This document shows, piece after piece, positions 26,091-35,026 of a DNA stretch of 64,000 nucleotides; the stretch's first letter is position 1; each line of letters begins with the position of its first letter. This stretch comes from JAIYDJ01 sp031400505 (lineage in GTDB: Bacteria; Pseudomonadota; Alphaproteobacteria; Rhodobacterales; Rhodobacteraceae). A program made the translations under genes and the position numbers. The stretch covers positions 46,427 to 110,426 of the forward strand of contig JANNPZ010000092.1 of assembly GCA_031400505.1 (NCBI GenBank), written 5' to 3'. The notes beneath the pieces were generated by a model that worked only from the letters and a program-made list of their open reading frames with translations, was not told the origin of the DNA and did not search any database.

Positions 26091-26480
26091 GCCTTGCAGG
26101 CCATACTGTTTCCGGATCAGCATCCCGCGCCGTCGAAGGCCCGACCCGGTGTTTGGTGTCAGCGCGTCGAATTGCATTTTTGTTTTCCACGCGCATCGGC
26201 CTGTCCGCAATCACAGCCATTGGCGCGACGCAGGGTTTTGGCCTTCTGTTCGGCTTGCCAGCCAAAGATCGTGATTGCCGCTGCACAATACCGCCACACT
26301 GACCGAGGGTGCTTCTTGTCTGCTCTCGATATCTGGCGGTTTTGCAGCCGTTTTGAGGGCTTTCCGGCCAAGATGTGTTTCTTTTAACCTTTAGCTGCCC
26401 AACACCTACCTAACGCGCTATCGCCACAGAATTGCCTAAGTTGGCGCTCAGTATCCAATACAGAAACAATGAGGCGCGAA
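26091..26480 (+). other. 390-base gap without a recognised gene
   Basis: Short open frames here have no family resemblance and poor start signals. The stretch is less G/C-rich than nearby coding DNA, especially 26370–26470. It lies between the tRNA and a small membrane-protein gene and should contain the tRNA's terminator and the next promoter. No clear hairpin plus T-run was found. Confidence 0.5.
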
Positions 26481-26681
26481 ATGGCTGTTGTTCTGGTTTT
26501 GATTTGCGGTTGCTTTGGATTCACGTCGGCGGTGATGGCCCTGCTGTTGTTCGACGCCAGCTTGCTGCAGGCCTTGCTTGTTTGGACGTCCAGCGGATTT
26601 GCTGTCCTGATCTGCGCGACCGCCACTGCGCTGCTTTCGCATCGCGAGCCAATTGCCATCCGCCAGGTCGAAAGCGCCTGA
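26481..26681 (+). CDS. small membrane protein of unknown function
   Basis: A 66-residue protein, almost entirely two hydrophobic segments (residues 1–22 and about 28–52) ending in a short polar tail SHREPIAIRQVESA. GAGG lies six bases before the ATG at 26481. An in-frame ATG at 26469 is an alternative without a site. No family is recognised. It is followed closely by the promoter and leader of the cold-shock gene. Confidence 0.55.
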   Translation: MAVVLVLICGCFGFTSAVMALLLFDASLLQALLVWTSSGFAVLICATATALLSHREPIAIRQVESA

Positions 26682-26694
26682 TCCGGCAACCATC

Positions 26695-26723
26695 TTGATT
26701 TTCGGGCCTGTTTCCAGCATAAG
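26695..26723 (+). promoter_or_regulatory. candidate promoter of the cold-shock gene
   Basis: TTGATT (26695–26700) and CATAAG (26718–26723) are 17 bases apart, a plausible sigma-70-type pair. Transcription from here would give a leader of over 110 bases, normal for cspA-like genes. The leader contains a GCCGCC/GGCGGC hairpin near 26803–26826, just before the ribosome binding site. Confidence 0.35.
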
Positions 26724-26847
26724 AAGGGTCGCGACGTTATCTCTATCGACCACTGTCTGCAGTTTTCGGCCGCAGCATTCGATTCTCAGCTGACGGGGCC
26801 GGGCCGCCGCACTTCCGCGGGCGGCAGACAAGACAGGAGAGTTCACG

Positions 26848-27054
26848 ATGGCTAAGGGCACCGTGAAATGGTTCAACGAAACCAAAGGCTACGGCTTCAT
26901 TGCACCGGAAGGCGGCAAGAAGGACGTTTTCGTTCATATTACCGCACTTGAACGTGCGGGTCTGCGCTCTTTGAAAGACGGCCAGCCGGTCACATTCGAT
27001 ATCGAGTCAGGCCGCGATGGTCGCGAATCGGCGACCAATCTGTCGCTTTCCTAA
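26848..27054 (+). CDS. cold-shock domain protein, CspA family
   Basis: A 68-residue single cold-shock domain. RNP-1 appears as KGYGFIAPEG and RNP-2 as KDVFVHITALE. The protein binds single-stranded RNA or DNA and can melt RNA structure. AGGAGAG lies upstream of the ATG. It has a long structured leader and a perfect hairpin terminator just after its stop, so it is probably transcribed alone. Whether it is cold-induced cannot be said. Confidence 0.96.
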   Translation: MAKGTVKWFNETKGYGFIAPEGGKKDVFVHITALERAGLRSLKDGQPVTFDIESGRDGRESATNLSLS

Positions 27055-27093
27055 GCGTCGCGCCGAAACAGGCGCTATGGAGCCTGAAGATGC

Positions 27094-27120
27094 GGGGCAT
27101 GTCATTGCATGCCCCGTTTT
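27094..27120. terminator. rho-independent terminator after the cold-shock gene
   Basis: GGGGCATG (27094–27101) pairs perfectly with CATGCCCC (27108–27115), with a six-base loop and GTTTT following. It lies between the convergent cold-shock gene and the receiver-like gene and could serve both. Confidence 0.85.
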
Positions 27121-27123
27121 GCG

Positions 27124-27558
27124 TCACGTGACGCGCAAGGCAAGTCGATCGCGCAAAGCATGCTCGAAGCCGACACGAAACGACACGGCAGAAACCGGTG
27201 CGCGCAGCACGACCGGAAGATGGCGGTCATTCGGAAAGATCTGGGTCTTACAATCGCGGCTGATCAGCATCACCGGCACCCGCGCGGCTTCGTCGCTTAG
27301 CCTCTGACACGCACGGCGAACTAAATCCAGCCCCCCGAATGCATCGCAATCCACAACGCAAAGCCCATATCCATATGGATCGTCGATCAGATGCGACAAA
27401 CCGGTAAACAGTTCGTCAAAATCCTCGACCTGACCACCAAGCCCTGCCACACGTTGTGACATCTCGCCAATGCCGCCCCCTAGGGCCACTATCATGACGC
27501 GCAGCCCGAACCCGACGGGGGTAAAGTTGTCTTGCTCGAATGATCGTATCAGCCGCAT
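27124..27558 (-). CDS. receiver-like (CheY-fold) orphan protein
   Basis: A 144-residue protein with no confident family match by eye. The pattern resembles a response-regulator receiver: VVDCDAFGGLDLVRRACQRL places Asp70 or Asp72 where the phosphorylated Asp would be. PVMLISRD sits at the beta-4 position and PVVLRAPVS at beta-5, where the usual Lys is Arg. The N-terminal acidic pair is missing, so phosphorylation is doubtful. No kinase gene is adjacent. It is convergent with the cold-shock gene and divergent from the esterase gene. Confidence 0.65.
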   Translation of the reverse strand: MRLIRSFEQDNFTPVGFGLRVMIVALGGGIGEMSQRVAGLGGQVEDFDELFTGLSHLIDDPYGYGLCVVDCDAFGGLDLVRRACQRLSDEAARVPVMLISRDCKTQIFPNDRHLPVVLRAPVSAVSFRVGFEHALRDRLALRVT

Positions 27559-27720
27559 GATTTACCCCATCATTGTCCCTTATTGTTTCGATACACTCAG
27601 GAAACGTCGAAAATTTGTGCTAACTTGGGCATGACTGGCATGAATTCCGGCTACAATACGACAGTATGACCCCGGGCGACTGACCAAGACCCACAAGGAT
27701 CGCCCCGCGACAGGAACAGA

Positions 27721-28635
27721 ATGACGCAAACCGATTACGAATCCCTGATCGACTCTGCGACATGGGACTTCATTGCAAAGACCGCCGAAAGCTATCCAGA
27801 CGACACGGCAGGGGCATCGATTGCCGAACAGCGGCGGATCTATGACGCGATGTGCGCGACGTTCCACAACGGTCATCCGCCCGGAGTTCGGGTGAAAGAC
27901 ATCTCCATTTCTGGCGTCGCATGTCGTGAATACGCAGGCCGCGGGCCCACTGTCGTCTATCTGCATGGTGGCGGATTCGTGGTGGGGGGCTTGCACAGCC
28001 ACGACGATGTCTGTGCCGAGATTTGCGCAGCTACAGGCCTTGCTGTCGTGAGTGTTGACTACCGCCTGTCGCCAGAACACCGCCATCCCGCGGCTTTTGA
28101 TGATGCCGTGGCGGTGATCCGTACCCTGCTCGAAAAGGGACAGGTGGTTCTGGTCGGCGATTCTGCAGGGGGCAATCTGGCGGCGGCAGCAACCCATGCC
28201 TTGCGCCGATCAGGGCTGCTGGGGCAGGTGCTGATCTATGCGGGACTGGGCGGTGACCCGAACTCGGGCAGCTATCTGATCCATGCCCAGGCGCCCATGC
28301 TGACGCGCGACGATGTTCTGTTTTTTTCCGGTATCCGTGGCGCGGCACCCGATGATCCCACGGCTTTGCCGTTGCTGGAAACCGACTTGTCAGGCCTGCC
28401 CCCGACAGTTGCCTTCAGCGCCGAATGCGATCCCATCGCGGACGACAGCCTGCACTATTGCGCCCGCCTGTCCGCCGCAGGCAACCTTGCACACCGCATC
28501 GTGGAACGCGGCCTCGTGCATGGCTACCTGCGTGCCCGCCACATGACCCCCCGCGCCGCCGCAAGTTTCGGCCGGATCACCAAAGCCATTTCGGCCCTTG
28601 CAGCACGCCAGTGGCCGAACGGAGACGCGCCATGA
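27721..28635 (+). CDS. alpha/beta hydrolase, hormone-sensitive-lipase family
   Basis: A 304-residue esterase-type hydrolase. The oxyanion-hole motif is YLHGGGFVVGG, the nucleophile elbow GDSAGGNLA, the acid probably in SAECDPIADD, and the His in LVHGYLRA. It is cytoplasmic with no signal peptide. Such enzymes cleave short acyl esters or carbamates. The downstream class II aldolase gene overlaps by four bases, so both probably act in one catabolic step series of unknown substrate. Confidence 0.92.
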   Translation: MTQTDYESLIDSATWDFIAKTAESYPDDTAGASIAEQRRIYDAMCATFHNGHPPGVRVKDISISGVACREYAGRGPTVVYLHGGGFVVGGLHSHDDVCAEICAATGLAVVSVDYRLSPEHRHPAAFDDAVAVIRTLLEKGQVVLVGDSAGGNLAAAATHALRRSGLLGQVLIYAGLGGDPNSGSYLIHAQAPMLTRDDVLFFSGIRGAAPDDPTALPLLETDLSGLPPTVAFSAECDPIADDSLHYCARLSAAGNLAHRIVERGLVHGYLRARHMTPRAAASFGRITKAISALAARQWPNGDAP

Positions 28636-29378
28636 ACACCCACAGCAACCTGACCCATCTTTCCCTACGCATCGACCTCGCCGCCGCCTTCCGCTGGGCA
28701 GTGAAACTCAACCTTCACGAAACGGTTGCCAATCACTTCTCAGTTGTGGTCAACGACGCTGGCACGCGGTTTCTGATGAATCCGAATGGCCGCCATTTTG
28801 CCCGTATCAAGGCATCGGATCTGCTGGAAATCGACGCCAACGACCCGGGCACGATGAGCCACCCGAACGCGCCCGATCCTACCGCTTGGGGCCTGCACGG
28901 CTCCATCCATCGCGCCATTCCCCACGCGCGCTGCGTGATGCACGTGCACTCCATGCACGCAACTGTACTTGCCTCTCTGGCCGACAGCCGCTTGCCTGCC
29001 ATCGACCAGAATACCGCGATGTTTCACAATCGCCATGTCGTCGATGACCACTACGGCGGCATGGCCCTTGGCGAAGAAGCTGCCCGCTGCGTCGCCCTTC
29101 TGTCCGACCCGAACATCACCACGATGATCATGGGCAACCACGGCGTCCTGATCATCGGACAAACCGTCGCAGAAACCTTCAACCGGCTGACCTACTTCGA
29201 ACGCGGCGCAGAAACCTATATCCGCGCCCTACAAACCGGCCGGCCCCTGCGCGTCCTGTCCGAACAAATTGCCGAAAAGACCGCAAAGGAATGGGACTGC
29301 TACCCCGGCTTCGCCACCGCCCATCTCCGCGAACTGAAGGCTCTGCTCGACGCCGAAGGCAGCGACTACGCCGCCTGA
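28632..29378 (+). CDS. class II aldolase/adducin family protein
   Basis: A 248-residue protein of the fuculose-aldolase-like zinc fold. Metal His residues lie in VMHVHSMHA (H-x-H) and a third in MGNHGVLI. N-terminal NHFSVVVND matches the family's substrate loop. Roles include sugar-phosphate aldol cleavage, epimerisation or decarboxylation, and the substrate cannot be told. The ATG at 28632 overlaps the stop of the esterase gene. Its own end faces the ABC transporter operon across a repeat-bearing gap. Confidence 0.9.
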   Translation: MNTHSNLTHLSLRIDLAAAFRWAVKLNLHETVANHFSVVVNDAGTRFLMNPNGRHFARIKASDLLEIDANDPGTMSHPNAPDPTAWGLHGSIHRAIPHARCVMHVHSMHATVLASLADSRLPAIDQNTAMFHNRHVVDDHYGGMALGEEAARCVALLSDPNITTMIMGNHGVLIIGQTVAETFNRLTYFERGAETYIRALQTGRPLRVLSEQIAEKTAKEWDCYPGFATAHLRELKALLDAEGSDYAA

Positions 29379-29924
29379 TTTCACCTTGGCAACAGTATCC
29401 TCGGGGGGGGGGCGCGGAACGCGCCGGGGGGCAGACAGCCCCCCGTTCTGCTGCCCATGAAGGGCGCAACCTCCATCGTTCCGGGCCCTGCCAATCCTCG
29501 CTGTTCCGGCACTGCGTCAGGCGCGGGCAACATCGCAACATCAAAGTGGTAAACCGCGATCCCCTGCCCGCGCCACGTCAGAAAACACATCAGACACCTG
29601 CAAGCTCCGTGACGCCGCGATGCCCAAAATCCCGTGTGCCTGCGACAGCGAGACCTCGGCGCGGATCAAAGCCTGGCAAGCCTCGCCCGTCGACCGCAGA
29701 ACCGACCTTGTCCGCTTGACGCGACCTCGCCCCATCGTAGCCAGCCTTCCGGATTGCTGCGCAACCGCCGCCCTTTTTCATCGGTCACACCGTCAAGCGG
29801 GGTCAAGAGCGGTCTTCGGGTCATCTTGCGCCGTCCCACCGGCCGAGAAGGCAGCGCCTCCGGCGGGGATACTTAGACCAAGATGAAATCCGGACATTTT
29901 CGGACGCAGCGAAGGGGCCGCGGT
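29379..29924. other. 546-base convergent gap with palindromic elements
   Basis: This gap separates the aldolase gene from the ABC ATPase gene. It holds a family B palindrome near its left end and, at 29854–29888, a motif (CCTCCGGCGGGGATACTTAG and then ACCAAGATGAAA) like one common between Rhodobacterales genes. No frame within it has a convincing start or family match. Confidence 0.6.
29396..29445. repeat. palindromic repeat, family B, copy 1
   Basis: ATCCTCGGGGGGGG-type core followed by two hairpins: GGCGCG/CGCGCC around GAA (29411–29425) and GGGGGGC/GCCCCCC around AGACA (29426–29444). The same core and second hairpin recur inverted at 44841–44889. It may serve as a terminator between convergent genes. 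Confidence 0.7.
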
Positions 29925-31559
29925 TCAGTTTCCAGCACTTTCCATCTTGCGGATTAGCAAGACACCCTCCAGCCAGCCAAGCTTCATCTCGGGTACCGAG
30001 GATAGCAGAAGGTCGGTGTAGTCGTCGAACGGAGGGGTCAACACATCGGTTTTCGACCCATAGCGCACCACTGCCCCGCGATACATCACCGCAATCCGGT
30101 CGGCGATGGCGCGGACCGTGGCGAGATCATGGGTGATGAACAGGTAGGCCACCCCTTCCTGCGCCTGCAGGTTCAAGAGCAGCTTCAGGATGCCATCGGC
30201 CACCAGCGGGTCGAGGGCGGATGTCACTTCGTCACAGATGATCAGCTTGGGTTTTGCGGCCAAGGCGCGGGCAATGCAGACCCGCTGTTTTTGCCCTCCG
30301 GAAAGCTCGGCAGGGTATCGGTCAATATAGCCCTTGCCCATTTCGATCTGGTCCAGCAGGTCCTGCACGCGGTCGCGCTTTGCCTCGCCCTTCAGGCCGA
30401 AATAGAACTCCAGCGGCCGCCCGATGATGGTGCCGACGGTCTGGCGCGGGTTCATCGCGGTATCGGCCATCTGGTAGATCATCTGCAACTCGCGCAGGTC
30501 GTCCTTGGTGCGGCTTGCCAGGTCCGGCGACAACTGTCGCCCGGCAAAGGTGATGCGTCCTTGCGCCGCCGGCAGCAGCCCGGTGATCACCCGCGCCAGC
30601 GTCGATTTGCCCGACCCGCTTTCGCCGACCACGGCGAGTGTCTGGCCCGGTGCCAGATCGACCGTCACGTTTTTCAGCACATCGAAACTGATGCCCTTGT
30701 AGCGCGCCGTTACCCCCGCAACCGACAGGATCGGGGCCGCGAGCGGCTTTTCGACATGGTCGATAGAGCGCACCGACACCAAAGCCCGCGTGTAGGCCTC
30801 TTGCGGGGTGTTGATGATCTGGTCCGTCGTGCCGTATTCGACGCGTTTGCCGCCGCGCAGCACCAGGATGTCATCGGCCACCTGCGCCACAACGGCGAGG
30901 TCATGGGTGATGTAAAGGGCGGCGACCCCGGTATCGTGGATCGCCTCCTTGATCGCCGCTAGCACTTCGATCTGCGTGGTCACATCGAGCGCGGTGGTGG
31001 GTTCGTCGAACACCACCAGTTCGGGCTTAGGGCACAGCGCCATCGCGGTCATCGCGCGCTGCAACTGGCCGCCTGACACCTGATGCGGAAAGCGCGCGCC
31101 GAAGATTTCGGGGTTCGGCAGGCCCAGCTTGCGAAACAAGCTCACCGCTCGCGCCTCTGCCTCGGGGCGCCCCATCACGCCATGCAGCAGCGTCGTCTCG
31201 ATCACCTGCTCCATCAGCCGTTTGGCCGGGTTGAACGCCGCCGCCGCCGATTGCGCGACATACGTGACTTCGCGCCCGCGCAGGGCGCGCAGCGTGCCGG
31301 CATCTGCCCCGCGAATGTCGCGCCCGTTCAGCAACACCTGCCCCCCGGTCAGCCGCACGCCGCCGCGCCCGAAGGCCATCGACGCCAGACCGATGGTCGA
31401 TTTGCCCGCCCCGCTCTCGCCGATCAGCCCCAGAACCCGGCCCTTTTGAACGCTGACCGACACGTCATCCACCAGCACGACATGCCGGGGCGGCTCGCCC
31501 GGGGGATAGGCCGTCGCCTCGATCCTGAGATTTTTGATTTCCAGCAGAGGATTATCCAC
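29925..31559 (-). CDS. ABC transporter ATPase, DppD–DppF fused type
   Basis: Two complete ABC ATPase domains in one 544-residue chain. Walker A motifs are GESGAGKST (about residue 48) and GESGSGKST (about 315). Signatures are VSGGQLQRAM and LSGGQKQRVC, and Walker B regions are VVFDEPTT and IICDEVTSAL. It powers import by the two permeases encoded upstream, overlapping the first by eight bases. The whole is a peptide/nickel/opine (PepT) class importer. The cargo is unknown, though the CocE-like hydrolase in the same operon suggests a peptide or ester compound. Confidence 0.95.
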   Translation of the reverse strand: MDNPLLEIKNLRIEATAYPPGEPPRHVVLVDDVSVSVQKGRVLGLIGESGAGKSTIGLASMAFGRGGVRLTGGQVLLNGRDIRGADAGTLRALRGREVTYVAQSAAAAFNPAKRLMEQVIETTLLHGVMGRPEAEARAVSLFRKLGLPNPEIFGARFPHQVSGGQLQRAMTAMALCPKPELVVFDEPTTALDVTTQIEVLAAIKEAIHDTGVAALYITHDLAVVAQVADDILVLRGGKRVEYGTTDQIINTPQEAYTRALVSVRSIDHVEKPLAAPILSVAGVTARYKGISFDVLKNVTVDLAPGQTLAVVGESGSGKSTLARVITGLLPAAQGRITFAGRQLSPDLASRTKDDLRELQMIYQMADTAMNPRQTVGTIIGRPLEFYFGLKGEAKRDRVQDLLDQIEMGKGYIDRYPAELSGGQKQRVCIARALAAKPKLIICDEVTSALDPLVADGILKLLLNLQAQEGVAYLFITHDLATVRAIADRIAVMYRGAVVRYGSKTDVLTPPFDDYTDLLLSSVPEMKLGWLEGVLLIRKMESAGN

Positions 31560-32367
31560 CGCGCCCGCCTTTCAGGCTGGTGGTGCGGCTTAGCACCCAG
31601 TCCGCCACCAGATTGACCGAGATCGCCAGCACCGCAATCGCCAGCGCCGGCATCAGCGCCGCCGCCTTGCCATAGATCAGCCCGCCCTTGTTTTCCTGCA
31701 CCATTCCGCCCCAGTCGGCCAGGGGCGGCTGGATGCCCAAGCCCAGAAACGACAGCGTCGAGATGAAGAGGACCGCAAAGATGAAACGCAGCCCCAGTTC
31801 CGCTACCAAGGGCGACAGGGCGTTGGGCAAAATCTCGCGGAAGATGATCCAACCCTGCCGCTCGCCGCGCAACCGCGCCGCCTCGACATAGTCCATCACC
31901 GCGATGTCCACCGCCACGGCCCGGCTAAGCCGGAACACCCGCGTCGCGTCCAGAAGCCCCATCAGCAGGATCAGCGTGATCAGACTGCGCGGCAGCACCA
32001 CCAGCACCACAAGGGCGATGATCAACGCCGGGATCGCCATCATCAGATCGACCAGCCGCGACAGAACCTGATCCACCAGCCCGCCTTGGGTTGCCGCAAC
32101 GAACCCCAGAACCGACCCCAACGTGAACGCCAGCAAAGATGACGCGGTGGCCACGAAAATCGTGACCTGCCCGCCATAGATCAACCGCGACAGGATATCG
32201 CGCCCAATCGTATCGGTGCCCAGCCAGTAGGTGGCCGAGGGGGCCTCCCACACGCCGCCCACTGCCGCATCAATCGGATAGGGGGCCAGCAGATTGGCGA
32301 ATATCGCGGCCAGAAAGAACAGGGTCGTAAAGATCAGGCCCAGCAGGGCAGACAGCGGCATCTTCAT
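31552..32367 (-). CDS. ABC transporter permease, DppC type
   Basis: A 271-residue inner-membrane permease with about six helices and an N-terminal segment. The cytoplasmic EAA-like loop is DYVEAARLRGERQGWIIFRE. YWLGTDTIGRDILSRLIYG is a DppC/OppC hallmark. It overlaps the DppB-type gene by four bases and the ATPase gene by eight, consistent with co-translation. Confidence 0.94.
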   Translation of the reverse strand: MKMPLSALLGLIFTTLFFLAAIFANLLAPYPIDAAVGGVWEAPSATYWLGTDTIGRDILSRLIYGGQVTIFVATASSLLAFTLGSVLGFVAATQGGLVDQVLSRLVDLMMAIPALIIALVVLVVLPRSLITLILLMGLLDATRVFRLSRAVAVDIAVMDYVEAARLRGERQGWIIFREILPNALSPLVAELGLRFIFAVLFISTLSFLGLGIQPPLADWGGMVQENKGGLIYGKAAALMPALAIAVLAISVNLVADWVLSRTTSLKGGRGG

Positions 32368-33320
32368 TTCGGGTGCCTCAGCCGGGGGTTGGCAACAATC
32401 GACACCACATCGGCCAGGATGTTCAACCCGATATAGACGGCGGCAAAGATCATCCCAACCGCTTGCACCACCGGCAGATCGCGCTTGGCCACATGATCGA
32501 CCAGATACTTGCCAAGGGCGTTATAGCTGAACACCACTTCGACCACGACCACCCCCACCACCAGATAGGCAAGATTGATCACCACGACAGAAATGATCGG
32601 CGCGATCGCATTGGGCAGCGCGTGCCGCCAGATCACCGCCATCGGCGACAGGCCCTTCAGCTCAGCCGTCTCGATATAGGCCGACTGCATCACGTTCAGG
32701 ATCGCCGCCCGCGTCATACGCATCATATGCGCCAGCACCACCAGCACCAGCACGATCACCGGCAGGGCCACGGCATGCAGTTTGGCCCAGAACGTCATGC
32801 CCGGAAAGATCATCGCCACCGGCTGAAAGATCGGCACAACCTGCGTCAGCAGATAGATCACGAAATACCCCGCCACGAACTCGGGCAGGCTGATCGTCGA
32901 AAGGGTGATGCCAGAGATCACCTTGTCAGGCCACCGCCCGTTGTAGCGCGCCGCCACCAGCCCCAGCAGGATCGCCAGCGGCACCGAGATTGCCGCCGCA
33001 CAGGCGGCTAGGAAGATCGTGTTGCCCATCCGCTGGCCGATGGCCTGCGCGATGTCCTGCCCATTGGTCAGCGCCACACCAAGATCGCCGGTCAGAACGC
33101 CGCCGATCCAGTTGAAATACCGCGTCAGGGGCGGTTGGTTCAGCCCCAGGCTCTCGCGCAGGTTCGCCAGCGCCTCGGGTGTTGCCGATTGCCCCAGAAT
33201 GGCTTGCGCCACGTCACCGGGCAATGCCTCGGTGCCGGCAAAGATCACCACCGAGACCGCCAGCAGCAATAGAAGACCCAGCGCAACGCGCTGGGTCACA
33301 AGGATCAGAACCGGGTGCAC
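32364..33320 (-). CDS. ABC transporter permease, DppB type
   Basis: A 318-residue permease with about six helices. The N-terminal LPGDVAQAILGQSATPEAL and NQPPLTRYFNWIGGVLTGDLG are DppB/OppB signatures. The EAA-like loop appears as YIETAELKGLSPMAVIWRHALPN, cut here only by family variation. It starts ten bases after the binding-protein gene and partners the DppC-type permease. Confidence 0.94.
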   Translation of the reverse strand: MHPVLILVTQRVALGLLLLLAVSVVIFAGTEALPGDVAQAILGQSATPEALANLRESLGLNQPPLTRYFNWIGGVLTGDLGVALTNGQDIAQAIGQRMGNTIFLAACAAAISVPLAILLGLVAARYNGRWPDKVISGITLSTISLPEFVAGYFVIYLLTQVVPIFQPVAMIFPGMTFWAKLHAVALPVIVLVLVVLAHMMRMTRAAILNVMQSAYIETAELKGLSPMAVIWRHALPNAIAPIISVVVINLAYLVVGVVVVEVVFSYNALGKYLVDHVAKRDLPVVQAVGMIFAAVYIGLNILADVVSIVANPRLRHPK

Positions 33321-33330
33321 GCGCCCCGCC

Positions 33331-34923
33331 TTACGCGGTAAGCCAGCACTTGATCAGGGCCTTGCCGTTCATCAACTCGCCATTCGGATCGACAAGCCAG
33401 CCGCCGATCTCTTCGCGCCGCGCCTCGACAAAGTCGTTGAACATCGGGCAGATCAGGCCGCCCTCGTCGCGCAGCGTGTTGGCCAGTTGCGAGTAAAGCG
33501 CCTTGCGCTTGCCGGCATCCAGTTCCGCCCGCGCCGCGACCAGGGTCGCATCGAACTCGGGGTTCTTGAACTTGGTGTCGTTCCAGTCGGCGGTCGACAG
33601 ATAGGCAGTCGAATACATCTGGTCCTGCACCGGACGCCCGCCCCAATAGCTGGCGCAGAACGGGGCCACGTTCCAGATGTTCGACCAGTAGCCGTCATCG
33701 GGCTCCAGCTTCATTTCCAGCGGGATGCCGGCCGCCTGTGCCGACTGCTGGAAGAGTTGCGCCGCCTCGACCGCACCGGGGAAGGCACCGGCTGCGACCT
33801 GCAGCACGATCGGGCTGCCGTCATGGCCGGACGCCTTGTAATGCTCGGCCGCCTTGGCCGCATCGTATTCACGCTGCGGGATGGTCTCGTCGAAATAGGG
33901 GTAGGCCGCGTTGATCGGGAAGTCGTTGCCGACCGTGCCGAAGCCGCCGAGGATCTTGTCCACCATCTCTTGGCGGTTGATCGCCAGCTTCAGCGCCATG
34001 CGCAGATCGACATTGTCGAATGGGGCCTTGTCGCAATGCATGACAAAAACATAATGCCCGCGACCCGCCGCCTTCTGGATCGACACGCCCGGAACACCGG
34101 TCAACAGATCGACGATCTTCGGATCGACACGGTTCATCATGTGGATCTGGCCGGCCTGCAAGGCGGCGGTGCGGGCGGTGCTGTCGTTGATCACCAAAAC
34201 CTCGACCGTGTCGGCATGCGCACCATTGGCCGCATCCCAATAGTTCGCATGACGTTCAAAGACATGCCGCACGCCCGGCTCGTTGGCGACGACCTTATAG
34301 GCCCCCGCGCCGATACCGGCCGCCGGGTTGTCGATGCCACCGCCCGGCTGGATCACCAGGTGGTAATCCGCCATCAGGAACGGCAAGTCGGCGTTGCCCG
34401 ACGACAGCTTCAGCGTGACCATGTCGCCGCTTGCAGTCATCTCGCTGATGCCCTGCACGATGCCCAAGGCACCCGATTGCGACTTTTCATCGGTGTGCCG
34501 CTTCAGCGTGGCGATCACGTCTTCGGCGGTCAGGGTCTGGCCGTTGTGAAACTCGACGCCCTGACGGATCTTGAACTTCCACTCGGTCGCATCGGCGTTC
34601 GAGCTGATCTCTTCGGCGATGCGGTAGGCGATGGTGTTGTCAGGCGCCACATCCACCAGCATCTCGCCCCAGGTCATGTTGACCATGAACGGCACTTCCG
34701 ATGCCGCCAGTGCGGGGTCCAGCGTGTTGGTGCTTTCGCCGCCCTGCATGCCCGCGCGCAACGTGCCGCCCTTCACCGGCCCCTCGGCCCGTGCAGCCGT
34801 CGCCAGCATCGAGCTGGCCAAAGCCGCCGAAACCCCCAGCGCACTTGCGCGCCCCATGAATTCCCGGCGCGACATCCGCCCCTTGGCGGCTTGCGCCAGC
34901 AGATAGTTCATCTGTTCGTTCAT
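33331..34923 (-). CDS. ABC transporter substrate-binding protein (SBP family 5), Tat-exported
   Basis: A 530-residue periplasmic binding protein of the peptide/opine class. The N-terminus has a twin-arginine signal (MSRREFMGRASALG, then a hydrophobic stretch to ATAARA near residue 46). Family 5 features include LAESW-like EISSNADATEWKFKIRQGV, FHNGQTLTAEDV and YKASG. Tat export suggests folding before export. It is preceded by the CocE/NonD gene and followed by the permeases. The ligand is not evident. Confidence 0.93.
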   Translation of the reverse strand: MNEQMNYLLAQAAKGRMSRREFMGRASALGVSAALASSMLATAARAEGPVKGGTLRAGMQGGESTNTLDPALAASEVPFMVNMTWGEMLVDVAPDNTIAYRIAEEISSNADATEWKFKIRQGVEFHNGQTLTAEDVIATLKRHTDEKSQSGALGIVQGISEMTASGDMVTLKLSSGNADLPFLMADYHLVIQPGGGIDNPAAGIGAGAYKVVANEPGVRHVFERHANYWDAANGAHADTVEVLVINDSTARTAALQAGQIHMMNRVDPKIVDLLTGVPGVSIQKAAGRGHYVFVMHCDKAPFDNVDLRMALKLAINRQEMVDKILGGFGTVGNDFPINAAYPYFDETIPQREYDAAKAAEHYKASGHDGSPIVLQVAAGAFPGAVEAAQLFQQSAQAAGIPLEMKLEPDDGYWSNIWNVAPFCASYWGGRPVQDQMYSTAYLSTADWNDTKFKNPEFDATLVAARAELDAGKRKALYSQLANTLRDEGGLICPMFNDFVEARREEIGGWLVDPNGELMNGKALIKCWLTA

Positions 34924-35026
34924 TTTCGTTTCCCTAACTGGCCGCAGCCTTTTTTGTTGATTGCCGAATCAATAACCCGCGTTTTGCTTTTCAGGCAACG
35001 CTTTTTAGCCACTCGCCTGAAAATCG

